A stretch of DNA of 64,000 nt from Stenotrophomonas sp. 169 (GCF_014621775.1 NZ_CP061204.1:2500501-2564500); one strand, 5' to 3'. Positions 28,277-37,640 are shown, numbered from the stretch's first letter. Notes: generated from the sequence alone by a model not told the origin. Numbers and translations: made by a program.

Positions 28277-29427
28277 GGGGCGCTCCCTGCCTTGGTCGCC
28301 GGCGTGGCCTTGGCCACCTGCTTGGGATCGGCGGGCACGATGACCTGCACGGCCGTGCCGTCGCGCAGCGCGACCTTGCCGGCGGTCACCACCTGATCGC
28401 CGGCGGCCAGCCCTTCGCGCACCTCGATCCACGCCCCTTCGGCGTAGCCCAGGCTGATCGGCACGCGCGCGACCTTGCCGGCACGCACGCGGAACACGGC
28501 CGGATCCCCATCGTCCAGCAGCGCCAGGCGCGGTATCACCAACGCATTGGCGCGCTGGTCGTAATCGATGCGGATGCGGCCGAACATGCCCGGCTGCAGC
28601 GACTGCACGCCGCCGTCGAAGGTACTTACCACACGGAAGGTGCCACTGCCCGAATCCACCACCGGCGAAATGCGGTCCACCTGACCGGTGAAACGCTGGC
28701 CGGGCAGTGCATCGGCCAGCAGGGTCACCGGCTGGCCGGCACGCAGCGTTGCCAGCTCGCGCTCGGGTACGTTGAGCGTAGCTTCCAGGCGGGAGTTGTC
28801 GACGATGCGGAAGATCGGCGTATTGATCTGCACGAAGTTGCCGGTCTTGATCGAGCGCGACGCGATGACCCCGCTGATCGGTGCGGTGACCGTGGTGTAG
28901 GACAGTTCCAGCGTGGCCAGCCGGTACTGCGCGCGGGCGTTTTCCACGTCGTAACGCAGCTGGTCGACATCGGCGGCGCTGACCATCTGCTGGCCGACCA
29001 GCCGGTTGGCGCGCTGGTAGTTGTTCTCCAGTTTGCGCATCACCGCCTCGCTCTGGGCGACGGCCAGGCGCGCGCGGTCCGGGTCCAGGCGCACCAGCGG
29101 CTGGCCAGCACGTATCTGCTGGCCTTCTTCCACCAGCACCGCCAGCGCTACGCCGGACGTCTTGGCAACGACCTGGGCTTCAGCGCGCGGTTCCAGTGCC
29201 GCCGTGCCGGTATAGCTGGCCGCAACGCCGCGATGGCTGGCCACGGCCACTTCCACCGGCACGGACTCGACCTTCTTCTCGTCGGTCTTGCCATCCTTGG
29301 TTTCCGCTGCCTTGGCTTCGGTGTTGGGGCCCCCTGCGCAGCCGGACAGCAGCAACGAGGTGGAGATGAGCAGCGCGGCGGCGCAGATTCCGCTGCGGCC
29401 GGCGGGCAGGAAGGCATGGCGTGACAT
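28273..29427 (-). CDS. RND efflux periplasmic adaptor lipoprotein
   Basis: 384 residues, membrane-fusion protein of the MexA/AcrA type. An N-terminal lipoprotein signal ends in LLLSGC (lipobox cysteine about residue 30). Then come the lipoyl/barrel-sandwich halves (VVAKTSGVALAVLVEEGQQI and TAPISGVIASRSIKTGNFV), a short alpha-hairpin between them, and a beta-barrel domain. It anchors to the inner membrane and links the two pumps downstream to an outer-membrane channel encoded elsewhere. Confidence 0.9.
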   Translation of the reverse strand: MSRHAFLPAGRSGICAAALLISTSLLLSGCAGGPNTEAKAAETKDGKTDEKKVESVPVEVAVASHRGVAASYTGTAALEPRAEAQVVAKTSGVALAVLVEEGQQIRAGQPLVRLDPDRARLAVAQSEAVMRKLENNYQRANRLVGQQMVSAADVDQLRYDVENARAQYRLATLELSYTTVTAPISGVIASRSIKTGNFVQINTPIFRIVDNSRLEATLNVPERELATLRAGQPVTLLADALPGQRFTGQVDRISPVVDSGSGTFRVVSTFDGGVQSLQPGMFGRIRIDYDQRANALVIPRLALLDDGDPAVFRVRAGKVARVPISLGYAEGAWIEVREGLAAGDQVVTAGKVALRDGTAVQVIVPADPKQVAKATPATKAGSAP

Positions 29428-29630
29428 CGTCGGGTCCCTGGGGATGCGTGAGCAGGTGTGGTAGCAAAGTAATGCACCACCTCACGGGTACACCATATCC
29501 CAAAGGTCACGGTGACTTCACGCCGCCGGTCGGCTGCTGCCCATTTCAGCAACATGAAATGAGCCGCTATACTCGGGCCGTTCCGAACCCCACGCCGGAA
29601 CGACCAGACCCGAATCCCGGAAACGACATC

Positions 29631-30038
29631 ATGCGCCCGCAGCCGCTCGCCGCTTGTCTTGCTCTGGCCGTCCTCCTGCCCTTCGGGGCCGCCGTGGCCG
29701 CTCCTGCCCCTGCTTCACCCGCTACGGCTCCGGCCGCGCCGGCGCCGCTTCCGGCCCCGCAGGCGCCCGCCCCTGCCGCGGCGCTGACCGGCAATTTCGA
29801 CAATGGCCGGGTATTGGCCTATACCTGCCAGGGGTGCCATGGCATCACCGGCTACAAGAACGCCTATCCCAGCTACAAAGTGCCCAAGATCGGCGGGCAG
29901 AGCGAGCAGTACCTGCTGCAGGCGCTCACCGAATACCGCCATGGCAAACGCCGACATCCCACGATGCAGGCGCAGTCGATGAGTTTCAGCGAACAGGAGA
30001 TCGCCGATCTCGCTGTTTACCTGTCCACCATCAAGTAA
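29631..30038 (+). CDS. Periplasmic cytochrome c (c4/c5-like monohaem)
   Basis: 135 residues. Signal peptide (residues 1-24, ending AAVAA) is followed by an Ala/Pro-rich linker of about 30 residues. The single haem site is CQGCH (about 66-70), and the sixth ligand is probably the methionine in HPTMQAQSMSF. The pattern GGQSEQYLLQALTEYRHGKR is typical of class I cytochromes related to c4. Start chosen at the ATG preceding the signal peptide. It is followed 11 bases later by a second cytochrome c. Confidence 0.85.
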   Translation: MRPQPLAACLALAVLLPFGAAVAAPAPASPATAPAAPAPLPAPQAPAPAAALTGNFDNGRVLAYTCQGCHGITGYKNAYPSYKVPKIGGQSEQYLLQALTEYRHGKRRHPTMQAQSMSFSEQEIADLAVYLSTIK

Positions 30039-30049
30039 GGCACGCCCAC

Positions 30050-30514
30050 ATGTCGAAAGCCGCGCCGTTCACGCGTCATGCCATCGCCTTGTCCGTCGCC
30101 GTCCTGCTGGCGGCCTGCTCGCCCTCGCACGAGGACAGCAGCACGCAGTCGCCCGCACAGCCGGGACAGGCCGCGGGTGATCTTCCAGCGCCCTCGTCGT
30201 CTGCCGGCCTGCCGGCTGGACGCCTCGCCGCCGGCGAGGCACGTGCGCAGGCCAAGGGCAAGGCCACCGGACAGAGCTGCATCGACTGCCACGGGGCCGA
30301 CGGCAATTCGCCGATCGATCCGACGTACCCGAAGCTGGGGGGCCAGTACAGCGATTACCTCGCGCATTCGCTGCAGGCGTACCGCAGCGGCGATCGCCAG
30401 CACGCGCTGATGACCCCGCAGGCAACGGGCCTGAGCGATCAGGAGATCGCCGACCTGGCCGCCTATTTCGGCTCACGCCCCACCCAGCTGCGCGACCTGC
30501 ACGGCCTGAAATAG
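30050..30514 (+). CDS. Cytochrome c lipoprotein (c4-like monohaem)
   Basis: 154 residues. Lipoprotein signal with LLAAC (cysteine about residue 21), then a Ser/Pro/Gln-rich linker and one haem-binding motif CIDCH (about 82-86). The downstream part GGQYSDYLAHSLQAYRSGDR mirrors the preceding cytochrome, and a methionine ligand is likely in HALMTPQATGLSD. The two genes look like a tandem duplication with divergent export signals. They probably shuttle electrons at the periplasmic face; partner oxidase not seen here. Confidence 0.85.
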   Translation: MSKAAPFTRHAIALSVAVLLAACSPSHEDSSTQSPAQPGQAAGDLPAPSSSAGLPAGRLAAGEARAQAKGKATGQSCIDCHGADGNSPIDPTYPKLGGQYSDYLAHSLQAYRSGDRQHALMTPQATGLSDQEIADLAAYFGSRPTQLRDLHGLK

Positions 30515-30541
30515 CCGCAGGTCGGACATGCCCGTGCACGG

Positions 30542-30646
30542 GTAGAGCCGAAACGGTAGAGCCGACTCCAGTCGGCTGCACTAGCGGTAGAGCCGACTTC
30601 AGTCGGCTGTTTTGTACAGCAAGCAGCCGACTGAAGTCGGCTCTAC
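30542..30646. repeat. SMAG cluster, AGAGCCGACT subtype
   Basis: GTAGAGCCGA starts at 30542, 30556 and 30587, and an inverted copy ends in CTAC at 30643-30646. The last two can pair over about 24 bases around TTTTGTACAGCAAG. This lies after the second cytochrome gene and may serve as a 3' end structure. Confidence 0.75.
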
Positions 30647-30691
30647 CAGGGCACAGGCACAAGCGCAGCCCCAAGCCACCGCCCCGTCACC

Positions 30692-30821
30692 GATAGCGCC
30701 GACCCATGGTCGGCGAGCGCAGCGGCCCCGGTATTCACGCAATCCGGTAGCGCCGACCCATGGTCGGCGAGCACAGCGGCCCGGATGTTGACGCAATCCG
30801 CCGAGCATGGCTCGGCGCTAC
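30692..30821. repeat. SMAG cluster, CGCCGACC subtype
   Basis: Direct palindromes at 30692 (GATAG variant) and 30747, with an inverted copy ending CTAC at 30818-30821. Spacers AGCGGCCC-GG-TATTCACGCAATCC and AGCGGCCCGGATGTTGACGC are related. With the preceding cluster it fills the 30515-30852 gap, which has no gene. Confidence 0.75.
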
Positions 30822-30852
30822 CACCGCCCACCCCCGAGCGGCAGCACATCCC

Positions 30853-32739
30853 TCAGGCGTCCAGCTCCTGCCAGCGGGCGTAGGCCGCATCCAGTTCGGC
30901 CTGCACCTTCGCCAGCTTCTGGTTGTGCGCGGCCATGTCCGGCGCGCTGCGCTGGTAGAACGCGGGGTCGTTCATCGCGGCGGTCAGGCCCTCGACGTCC
31001 TTCTCCAGCGTTTCGATCTTCAACGGCAGCTGCTCCAGCTCGCGTGCATCCTTGTAGCTCAGCTTGCGCTTGGCCGGTGCAGCTGCGGCAACGGCAGGTG
31101 CAGCCGCCACGGCAGGCCGGCTGGCCAGCACCGGCGCGTTGAGCGCCTGCGCCGCCACGAAGGCCGCATGGCGCTGCCAATCGGTGTAGCCGCCCACGTA
31201 GTCGCCGACCACGCCATTGCCTTCCATCACCAGCGTGGAGGTCACCACGTTGTCCAGAAAGTCACGGTCATGGCTGACCAGCAGCAACGTGCCGGTGTAA
31301 TCGCCCAGCAGCTCTTCCAGCAGCTCCAGGGTTTCCACGTCCAGGTCGTTGGTCGGCTCATCCATCACCAGCAGGTTGGACGGCTGCGCGAACAGCTTGG
31401 CCAGCAGCAGGCGATTGCGTTCACCACCGGACAGCCGCGTGATGGGCGCGCGTGCCCGTTCCGGCGTGAACAGGAAGTCCTGCAGGTAGGCATGCACGTG
31501 CTTGCGCTTGCCGTTGAACTCGATGAAATCGCGGCCCTCGGCCACGTTCTCGATCGCCGTCCAGTCCTCGCGCAACACCGCGCGGTACTGGTCGAAATAC
31601 GCGATTTCCAGGTTGGTGCCGGCACGCACTTCGCCGCTGTCCGGTGCCAGGTCGCCCAGCAGCAGTTTCAGCAGCGTGGTCTTGCCGCTGCCGTTCGGCC
31701 CGATCAGGCCGATACGGTCGCCGCGCAGGATCGTCGCGGAGAAGTCGCGCACCATGCAACGCTCACCGAAGGAGAACGACACGTCCTTGATGTCGATGAC
31801 CTTCTTGCCGGAGTTGGCCGCCTGGGCCGCTTCCATCCGTACGTTGCCACTGAGGTCACGGCGCACGGAGCGCTCGCTGCGCATCGCTTCCAGACGGCGC
31901 ACGCGGCCTTCATCGCGGGTACGGCGGGCCTTGATGCCCTGCCGGATCCACACTTCTTCCTGCGCCAGCATCTTGTCGAAGCGGGCGTTTTCCTGCGCCT
32001 GCGCGTTCAGCCGTTCCTCGCGGCGACGCTCGTAGTTGGCCCAGTCGCCCGGCCAGCTGGTGACCTGGCCACGGTCGATCTCGACGATGCGGGTAGCCAG
32101 TGCACGCAGGAAGCGGCGGTCATGGGTGACGAACACCACGCTGCCGTTCCAGTTCTTCAGGAACATTTCCAGCCAGTCGATGGCCTCGATGTCCAGATGG
32201 TTGGTCGGTTCGTCCAGCAGCAGCAGATCCGGGCTGGACACCAGCGCGCGGCCCAGCAGCACGCGGCGCTTCATGCCGCCGGACAGGCGCGCGAACTCGG
32301 CATCACCGTCCAGGTCCAGCTTGGTCAGCGTTTCGCTGACGCGCTGATCCAGGCCCCAGCCGTTGGCTGCATCGATCTTCGCCTGCACCGCGCCCAGCGC
32401 GTCGCCGTCGAAGTCCTCGGCCATGCTGAGGTGGTGGAATTCGGCCAGCCACTGGCCCAGCTCGCCCAGGCCCTCGGCGACCACGTCGAACACGCTGCCG
32501 GCGGCACCGATGGGCACCTCCTGTTCCAGGCGCGTCACGCGGACGCCCTGCTGGATGCGGACTTCGCCGTCGTCGGGCTTGTGGTCGCCGGACAGCAGCT
32601 TGAGCAAAGTGGATTTGCCGGCGCCGTTGCGGCCGATCAGGGCGATACGCTCACCCGGTTCGATCGACAGTTCGGCTTTTTCCAGCAACAACGGGCCGCC
32701 GACGCTGAAGTCGACGTTCTGCAAGGTAATCAGAGGCAT
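30853..32739 (-). CDS. uup: ABC-F ATPase Uup
   Basis: 628 residues with two ABC domains and no membrane part. Walker A motifs are GRNGAGKST (about 36) and GPNGSGKTT (about 349); signatures are LSGGMKRR and LSGGERNR; Walker B regions are LLLDEPTNHLD and LVMDEPTNDLD. A charged C-terminal helix pair (residues about 560-628) is the DNA/ribosome-binding coiled coil of Uup. The start (MPLITLQNV) fits the family. A TACAAT box lies just 7-12 bases upstream, so the mRNA may be leaderless. Confidence 0.92.
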   Translation of the reverse strand: MPLITLQNVDFSVGGPLLLEKAELSIEPGERIALIGRNGAGKSTLLKLLSGDHKPDDGEVRIQQGVRVTRLEQEVPIGAAGSVFDVVAEGLGELGQWLAEFHHLSMAEDFDGDALGAVQAKIDAANGWGLDQRVSETLTKLDLDGDAEFARLSGGMKRRVLLGRALVSSPDLLLLDEPTNHLDIEAIDWLEMFLKNWNGSVVFVTHDRRFLRALATRIVEIDRGQVTSWPGDWANYERRREERLNAQAQENARFDKMLAQEEVWIRQGIKARRTRDEGRVRRLEAMRSERSVRRDLSGNVRMEAAQAANSGKKVIDIKDVSFSFGERCMVRDFSATILRGDRIGLIGPNGSGKTTLLKLLLGDLAPDSGEVRAGTNLEIAYFDQYRAVLREDWTAIENVAEGRDFIEFNGKRKHVHAYLQDFLFTPERARAPITRLSGGERNRLLLAKLFAQPSNLLVMDEPTNDLDVETLELLEELLGDYTGTLLLVSHDRDFLDNVVTSTLVMEGNGVVGDYVGGYTDWQRHAAFVAAQALNAPVLASRPAVAAAPAVAAAAPAKRKLSYKDARELEQLPLKIETLEKDVEGLTAAMNDPAFYQRSAPDMAAHNQKLAKVQAELDAAYARWQELDA

Positions 32740-32745
32740 GGGGCT

Positions 32746-32810
32746 ATTGTACGGGGTCGGATCGCTTTTCTGGGGAAAAGGGATCAGGCCCGGCGCGGAC
32801 CCCGTACAAT
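32746..32810. promoter_or_regulatory. Symmetric divergent uup/dbpA control region
   Basis: A 13-bp perfect inverted repeat, ATTGTACGGGGTC (32746-32758) and GACCCCGTACAAT (32798-32810), flanks a small hairpin with CTTTTC and GAAAAG. Each arm ends in TACAAT reading toward its own gene, 5-7 bases before the start codon. Either leaderless divergent promoters or a REP-like insertion. Confidence 0.55.
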
Positions 32811-32815
32811 GCGCC

Positions 32816-34192
32816 ATGAATGAATTCTCGACCCTGCCGCTGAGCCCGGCCCTGCAGCCCGGCCTGGAAGCGCTTGGCTACACCACGATGACCGCCATCC
32901 AGGCGCGCGCCCTGCCCCCCATCCTCGACCGCCGCGACGTGATCGCGCAGGCGCCGACCGGCAGCGGCAAGACCGCCGCCTTCGGGCTGGGCCTGCTGCA
33001 GGCACTGGATCCGGCCACCCAGCGCGTGCAGGCGCTGGTGCTGTGCCCTACCCGCGAACTGGCCGACCAGGTCGGCAAGCAGATCCGCAAGCTGGCCACC
33101 GGCATCCCCAACATGAAGCTGCTGGTGCTGACCGGCGGCTCGCCGCTGGCCCCGCAGCTGGCCTCGCTGGAAGCCCACCACCCGCACGTGGTGGTCGGCA
33201 CCCCCGGCCGCGTGCAGGAACTGGCGCGCAAGCGTGCGCTGAACCTGGGCCAGGTGCGCACCCTGGTGCTGGATGAGGGCGACCGCATGCTGGACATGGG
33301 CTTTGAAGAGCCCATCCGCGAGATCGCAGGACGCACGCACAAGGATCGGCAGACGATGCTGTTCTCGGCCACCTTCCCCGATGCGATCCGCGCGATCGGC
33401 CGCGACGTGCTGCGCGAACCGGTGGAAGTGACCGTGGACGGTGCCGACGACGCCCCCGACATCCGCCATCTGTTCTGCGAAGTAGAGCCGGCGCATCGGC
33501 AGAAGGCGCTGGCCGGCCTGCTGCTGAAGTACACCCCGGAATCGGCGGTGGTGTTCTGCAATACCCGCAAGGATGTCGACGAGGTCGCCAACTCGCTGCA
33601 GCAGTTCGGCTTCTCGTCGCTGGCCCTGCATGGCGACATGGAGCAGCGCGACCGCGAGGAAGTGCTGGTGCGCTTCGTCAACCGCAGCTGCAACGTGCTG
33701 GTGGCCAGTGACGTGGCTGCGCGCGGACTGGACGTGGAAGATCTGGCTGCAGTGATCAACTACGAACTGCCGACCGACATCGAGACCTACCAGCACCGCG
33801 TGGGCCGCACCGGTCGCGCCGGCGCCAGCGGCATGGCGATCAGCCTGGTCGCGGGCCGCGAGAAGTCGCGCGCCGAGGCACTGGAAGCGCAGCGTGGCAA
33901 GCCGCTGGACTGGCAGAAAACCCCGCTGGCCACCTCGCGCCCGGATGAACTGCCGCAGGCCGCCATGCGCACCCTGCGCATCGACGGCGGCAAGACCGAC
34001 AAGCTGCGTGCAGGTGACATCCTGGGCGCACTGACCGGCGATGCCGGACTGGCGGGCAAGCACATCGGCAAGATCGCGATCTATCCCACGCGCTCCTACG
34101 TGGCGATCGCCCGCGACCACGCCAACCGCGCACTGGGCAAGCTGGAAGAAGGCAAGATCAAGGGCCGCCGCTTCCGCACCCGGGTGATGTAA
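32816..34192 (+). CDS. dbpA: ATP-dependent RNA helicase DbpA
   Basis: 458-residue DEAD-box helicase that acts on helix 92 of 23S rRNA during 50S assembly. Motifs in order: Q-motif with MTAIQARALP, Walker A APTGSGKT (about 45), PTRELADQ, VVGTPGRVQE, motif II here is DEGDRMLDMGF (about 155, DEGD in place of DEAD), SATF, HGDMEQRDRE, SDVAARGLDV, HRVGRTGRAG. The C-terminal domain (about 385-458) with DKLRAGDILGALTGDAGL is the DbpA RNA-binding module. It is divergent from uup. Confidence 0.93.
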   Translation: MNEFSTLPLSPALQPGLEALGYTTMTAIQARALPPILDRRDVIAQAPTGSGKTAAFGLGLLQALDPATQRVQALVLCPTRELADQVGKQIRKLATGIPNMKLLVLTGGSPLAPQLASLEAHHPHVVVGTPGRVQELARKRALNLGQVRTLVLDEGDRMLDMGFEEPIREIAGRTHKDRQTMLFSATFPDAIRAIGRDVLREPVEVTVDGADDAPDIRHLFCEVEPAHRQKALAGLLLKYTPESAVVFCNTRKDVDEVANSLQQFGFSSLALHGDMEQRDREEVLVRFVNRSCNVLVASDVAARGLDVEDLAAVINYELPTDIETYQHRVGRTGRAGASGMAISLVAGREKSRAEALEAQRGKPLDWQKTPLATSRPDELPQAAMRTLRIDGGKTDKLRAGDILGALTGDAGLAGKHIGKIAIYPTRSYVAIARDHANRALGKLEEGKIKGRRFRTRVM

Positions 34193-34241
34193 GGAGTCAC
34201 GCGCCGGTGCTCTGGTTTGCTTCGGGGCTGGTTTGCGTCTG

Positions 34242-34267
34242 GTAGAGCCGACTGAAGTCGGCTCTAC
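34242..34267. repeat. Perfect SMAG palindrome
   Basis: 26-base near-perfect palindrome starting GTAGAGCCGACT and ending AGTCGGCTCTAC, between the convergent dbpA and apt genes. Confidence 0.8.
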
Positions 34268-34303
34268 CGGATTCCGGCCGATCGTTTGTTCCGGGCGGCC
34301 GTG

Positions 34304-34354
34304 TATTTCCGGCCGACCGCGCATTCCAGCCGACCGTGCATTCCGGTCGGACCG
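34304..34354. repeat. Three 17-bp tandem repeats downstream of apt
   Basis: Units TATTTCCGGCCGACCGC, GCATTCCAGCCGACCGT and GCATTCCGGTCGGACCG follow one another with exact 17-base period; looser related copies lie at 34271-34300. Confidence 0.55.
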
Positions 34355-34363
34355 GCGGGTCCC

Positions 34364-34900
34364 TCAGTACACCAGTTCTGCGTGCAGCGGCAGGTCGGCT
34401 TCCCAGCGGCCGCGGCCGCCCAGGCCATCCAGCTCCACCAGCACGCCGGCACCCACCACGTTCACGCCCAAGCGCCGCACCAAAGACAGCGCCGCCACCA
34501 GCGTGCCGCCGGTCGCCAGTACGTCATCGATGATCGCCACCCGCGCACCGGCCGGCAACGCGTCGGCGTGCACTTCGATGCAGTCGCTGCGGTATTCCAG
34601 CGTGTATTCCTCGCGCAGCACCTTGCCCGGCAGCTTGCCCGGCTTGCGCACCGGCACGAAGCCGATACCCAGCTCGTGTGCCATGGCTGCGCCCAGGATG
34701 AAGCCGCGCGACTCGATGCCGACCACCGCATCCAGCTGCAGGTCACGCCAGCGTGCGCTCATCGCCTTGACCGCGGCGCGGAAATCATCGCCGTTGGCGA
34801 GCAGCGGCATGATGTCCTTGAACAGGATGCCCGGCTTGGGGAAATCAGCGATGTCGCGCAGGCGCGATGCCCACTGCGGTTCGACGGATGCGTCGGTCAT
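34364..34900 (-). CDS. apt: Adenine phosphoribosyltransferase
   Basis: Salvages adenine to AMP using PRPP. 178 residues from the chosen ATG ([14 protein letters not shown]). The PRPP-binding motif [18 protein letters not shown] lies at about residues 122-139, and the N-terminal [12 protein letters not shown] and [12 protein letters not shown] stretches are typical Apt signatures. The frame stays open far upstream but that part has no Apt similarity. It is convergent with dbpA and divergent from the quinate locus. Confidence 0.94.
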   Translation of the reverse strand: MTDASVEPQWASRLRDIADFPKPGILFKDIMPLLANGDDFRAAVKAMSARWRDLQLDAVVGIESRGFILGAAMAHELGIGFVPVRKPGKLPGKVLREEYTLEYRSDCIEVHADALPAGARVAIIDDVLATGGTLVAALSLVRRLGVNVVGAGVLVELDGLGGRGRWEADLPLHAELVY

Positions 34901-35029
34901 TGCAAGGCCAGCGGAGTTGGCGGCATAGGGTAACAGGCCGATCGTCGCCCTGCTTCCAGTGCGCAGCCCCGGTCGGCGCCGGTGCCGTGTCGCTGCGTTC
35001 CACGCGTGACGCGTCGAGCACTCTCCAAA

Positions 35030-35055
35030 ATCGCACACACGTGCGATAATCGCCC
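35030..35055. promoter_or_regulatory. Probable PcaR operator upstream of quiA
   Basis: GTGCGATAATCGCCC at 35041-35055 matches the PcaR-type site GTTCGATAATCGCAC at 13 of 15 positions. It overlaps a 7-bp perfect inverted repeat ATCGCAC-ACAC-GTGCGAT (35030-35047) and includes GATAAT, a possible -10. Lies 160 bases before the quiA start. Confidence 0.6.
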
Positions 35056-35214
35056 CTGCCGGACATTCACCTCGTTCCAGCGCACAGTGCAGCGATGCCC
35101 TGTCGCCCCTTCTGATCCGCAGGGAAGTGAATGCCGACGGTCCCCGCCACGCGTCCGCGCGCGCGGGCCTGCCCGACCCCGCGGCCGGGTTTCGAACGTA
35201 GAGGTTCATGCAAC

Positions 35215-37632
35215 GTGGACGAGAAAACGAAAAGCCCGGCGCTGTGCCGGGCGCTGGTCATCCTGACCGGTCTGCTGGTCGCTCTTTTTGGCCTGGTGCT
35301 GCTGGTCGGCGGTGTGCGCTTGCTGCTGCTTGGCGGCAGTGGCTACTTCGCACCGATGGGCGCGGCCTCGCTGCTGGCCGGTGTGCTGATGCTGCGGCGA
35401 CGCCCGGGCGGCGCGCTGCTGTACGCGCTGGCCTTCCTCGCCACCATCGCCTGGGCCCTGGTGGACGTGGGCCTGGAGTTCTGGCCGCTGGTATCGCGGC
35501 TGGTAATGCCGGCGGTGCTGGCCCTGCTGGTGGCCCTGACCTGGCCGGCGCTGCGTCGCGCTCGCGGGCTGGCACCAGGCAGGGGCGGCTACGTGATCGC
35601 CGGCCTGCTGCTGGTGGGACTGCTGGGCACCGGCGCCTCGGCCTTCCGGGAGCGCCCCGTGGTGGCCGCCGAGGGCACACGGCCCCCGATCACGCCGGTC
35701 GCCGAAGGCACCCAGCAACGCGACTGGGCGCACTGGGGCAACACCACCGCAGGCACTCGTTTCGCCGCGCTGGACCAGATCACCCTGGACAATGTGGATC
35801 AACTGCAGGTTGCCTGGACCGCGCATACCGGCGACATACCGGAGAGCAACGGCTTCGGCGCCGAGGACCAGAGCACGCCGCTACAGATCGGCGACACGTT
35901 GTTCCTGTGCACTCCGCACAACCGGGTGATCGCCGTCGATGCCGATACCGGCCGCCAGCGCTGGGCCTTTGATCCCAAGGCCACCGCGCCCAATTGGCAA
36001 CGCTGCCGCGGGCTGGGCTACTTCGATGCCAGCCAGCCGCTGGCGGGCACGGCGGCGGCCACCCCGACCGCTCCCGCACCGACGCCGGCAGCAGCCGGCG
36101 CCGCGCCGGCGCTGTGCGAAAAACGCATTCTGATGACCTCCATCGACGCCCGCCTGTTCGCACTGGATGCGGCCACGGGTGCGGCCTGTACGGACTTCGG
36201 CAGCAATGGCGTCGTGGACCTGAAACAGGGCATGGGGGAGATCAAGCCGGGCTTCTTCACCTTGACCGCCGCCCCGCTGGTGGCCGGTGACCTGGTGGTG
36301 GTCGGCGGCCGCGTGGCCGACAACATCGAAGTCAATGAGCCGTCCGGCGTGGTCCGCGCCTACAACGTGCGCACCGGCGCGCTCACCTGGGTATGGGATC
36401 TTTCCAAAGAAACGCCGGACGTGCCGCTGGATCCGTCCATCCACTACACCCGCGCCACCCCGAACGTGTGGACCTCGATGGCCTACGACGCCCAGCTTGG
36501 ACTGGTCTACCTACCCACCGGCAATACCACGCCGGACCAGTGGGCCGGCGAGCGGACGCCGCAGGATGACAAGTACAGCTCGGCCGTGGTGGCGCTGGAC
36601 GTGGCGACCGGCAAGGAGCGTTGGGTCTACCAGACCGTCCACCACGATCTGTGGGATTACGATCTGCCGGCGCAGCCGACGCTGACCGATGTCCCCGACG
36701 GCAAGGGCGGTACGCTGCCTGCCCTGCTGCAGGTCACCAAGGCGGGGCAGGTGTTCATGCTCAACCGTGCCACCGGCCAGCCCATCGCCGAGGTGGCGGA
36801 CGTCGCGGCGCCGCAGGGCAACGCAGAGGGCGAGCGCTACGCGCCGACCCAACGGCTTTCGGTGGGCCTGCCGCAGATCGGTGCCCAGACCCTGACCGAG
36901 TCGGACATGTGGGGCGCCACGCCCATCGACCAGATGCTGTGCCGCATCCAGTTCAAGCAGATGCGCTACGACGGCATGTTCACCCCGCCGGGAGAAGACC
37001 TGGCGTTGCAGTGGCCGGGCTCGTTGGGCGGCATGAACTGGGGCAGTGCCTCGGTGGACCCGACGACCGGCTATCTGTTCGTCAATGACATGCGCTTGGG
37101 ACTGTGGACCAAGCTGATTCCGCGCGCGCAGATGACCAGTGGCGCTGGCGGCGTGGAAATGGGCGCGGCCTCGCAGACCGGCACGCCGTATGGTTCGCTG
37201 CGCGACCGTTTCCTGTCCAAGCTGGGCATCCCGTGCCAGAAGCCGCCGTTCGGCACGATGTCGGCGATCAATCTGGCGACCCGCCAGCTGGTCTGGCAGG
37301 TGCCGGTCGGCACCGTGCAGGACACCGGCCCGCTGGGCATCCGCATGCACCTGCCGATTCCGGTTGGCATGCCGACACTGGGCGGTTCGCTGGCTACCCA
37401 GTCCGGCCTGCTGTTCTTTGCTGGCACCCAGGACTTCTACCTGCGCGCCTATGACAGCCGCAGCGGCAAGGAAGTGTGGAAAGCACGCCTTCCGGTGGGC
37501 AGCCAAGGCACGCCGATCACCTACGTATCGCCGACCACCGGTCGCCAGTACGTGGTGATTTCCGCAGGCGGAGCGCGGCAGTCACCGGATCGCGGTGACT
37601 ACGTGATCGCCTACGCACTGCCGTCGAAATAA
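35215..37632 (+). CDS. quiA: PQQ-dependent quinate/shikimate dehydrogenase, membrane-bound
   Basis: Oxidises quinate to 3-dehydroquinate (and shikimate to 3-dehydroshikimate) at the periplasmic face, passing electrons to ubiquinone. 805 residues from a GTG start ([11 protein letters not shown]), which has AGAGG upstream; an ATG 84 bases earlier is possible. Five hydrophobic segments (about residues 12-150) precede a beta-propeller quinoprotein domain, with [20 protein letters not shown], then QRWAFDPKA and [20 protein letters not shown]. Glucose dehydrogenase has the same layout; the flanking pca/qui genes and the PcaR-like operator decide for quinate. Confidence 0.85.
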   Translation: MDEKTKSPALCRALVILTGLLVALFGLVLLVGGVRLLLLGGSGYFAPMGAASLLAGVLMLRRRPGGALLYALAFLATIAWALVDVGLEFWPLVSRLVMPAVLALLVALTWPALRRARGLAPGRGGYVIAGLLLVGLLGTGASAFRERPVVAAEGTRPPITPVAEGTQQRDWAHWGNTTAGTRFAALDQITLDNVDQLQVAWTAHTGDIPESNGFGAEDQSTPLQIGDTLFLCTPHNRVIAVDADTGRQRWAFDPKATAPNWQRCRGLGYFDASQPLAGTAAATPTAPAPTPAAAGAAPALCEKRILMTSIDARLFALDAATGAACTDFGSNGVVDLKQGMGEIKPGFFTLTAAPLVAGDLVVVGGRVADNIEVNEPSGVVRAYNVRTGALTWVWDLSKETPDVPLDPSIHYTRATPNVWTSMAYDAQLGLVYLPTGNTTPDQWAGERTPQDDKYSSAVVALDVATGKERWVYQTVHHDLWDYDLPAQPTLTDVPDGKGGTLPALLQVTKAGQVFMLNRATGQPIAEVADVAAPQGNAEGERYAPTQRLSVGLPQIGAQTLTESDMWGATPIDQMLCRIQFKQMRYDGMFTPPGEDLALQWPGSLGGMNWGSASVDPTTGYLFVNDMRLGLWTKLIPRAQMTSGAGGVEMGAASQTGTPYGSLRDRFLSKLGIPCQKPPFGTMSAINLATRQLVWQVPVGTVQDTGPLGIRMHLPIPVGMPTLGGSLATQSGLLFFAGTQDFYLRAYDSRSGKEVWKARLPVGSQGTPITYVSPTTGRQYVVISAGGARQSPDRGDYVIAYALPSK

Positions 37633-37640
37633 GGCACCTG

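Noticed and set aside
25799..28396. 865-codon open frame antisense to the first RND pump
   Set aside because: Composition is His/Gln/Arg-rich with no domain; it mirrors the codon bias of the real gene on the other strand.
35215..37632. Glucose dehydrogenase identity for the PQQ enzyme
   Set aside because: The domain layout is the same, but the neighbours (pcaR, pca and qui operons) and the shared operator point to quinate/shikimate.
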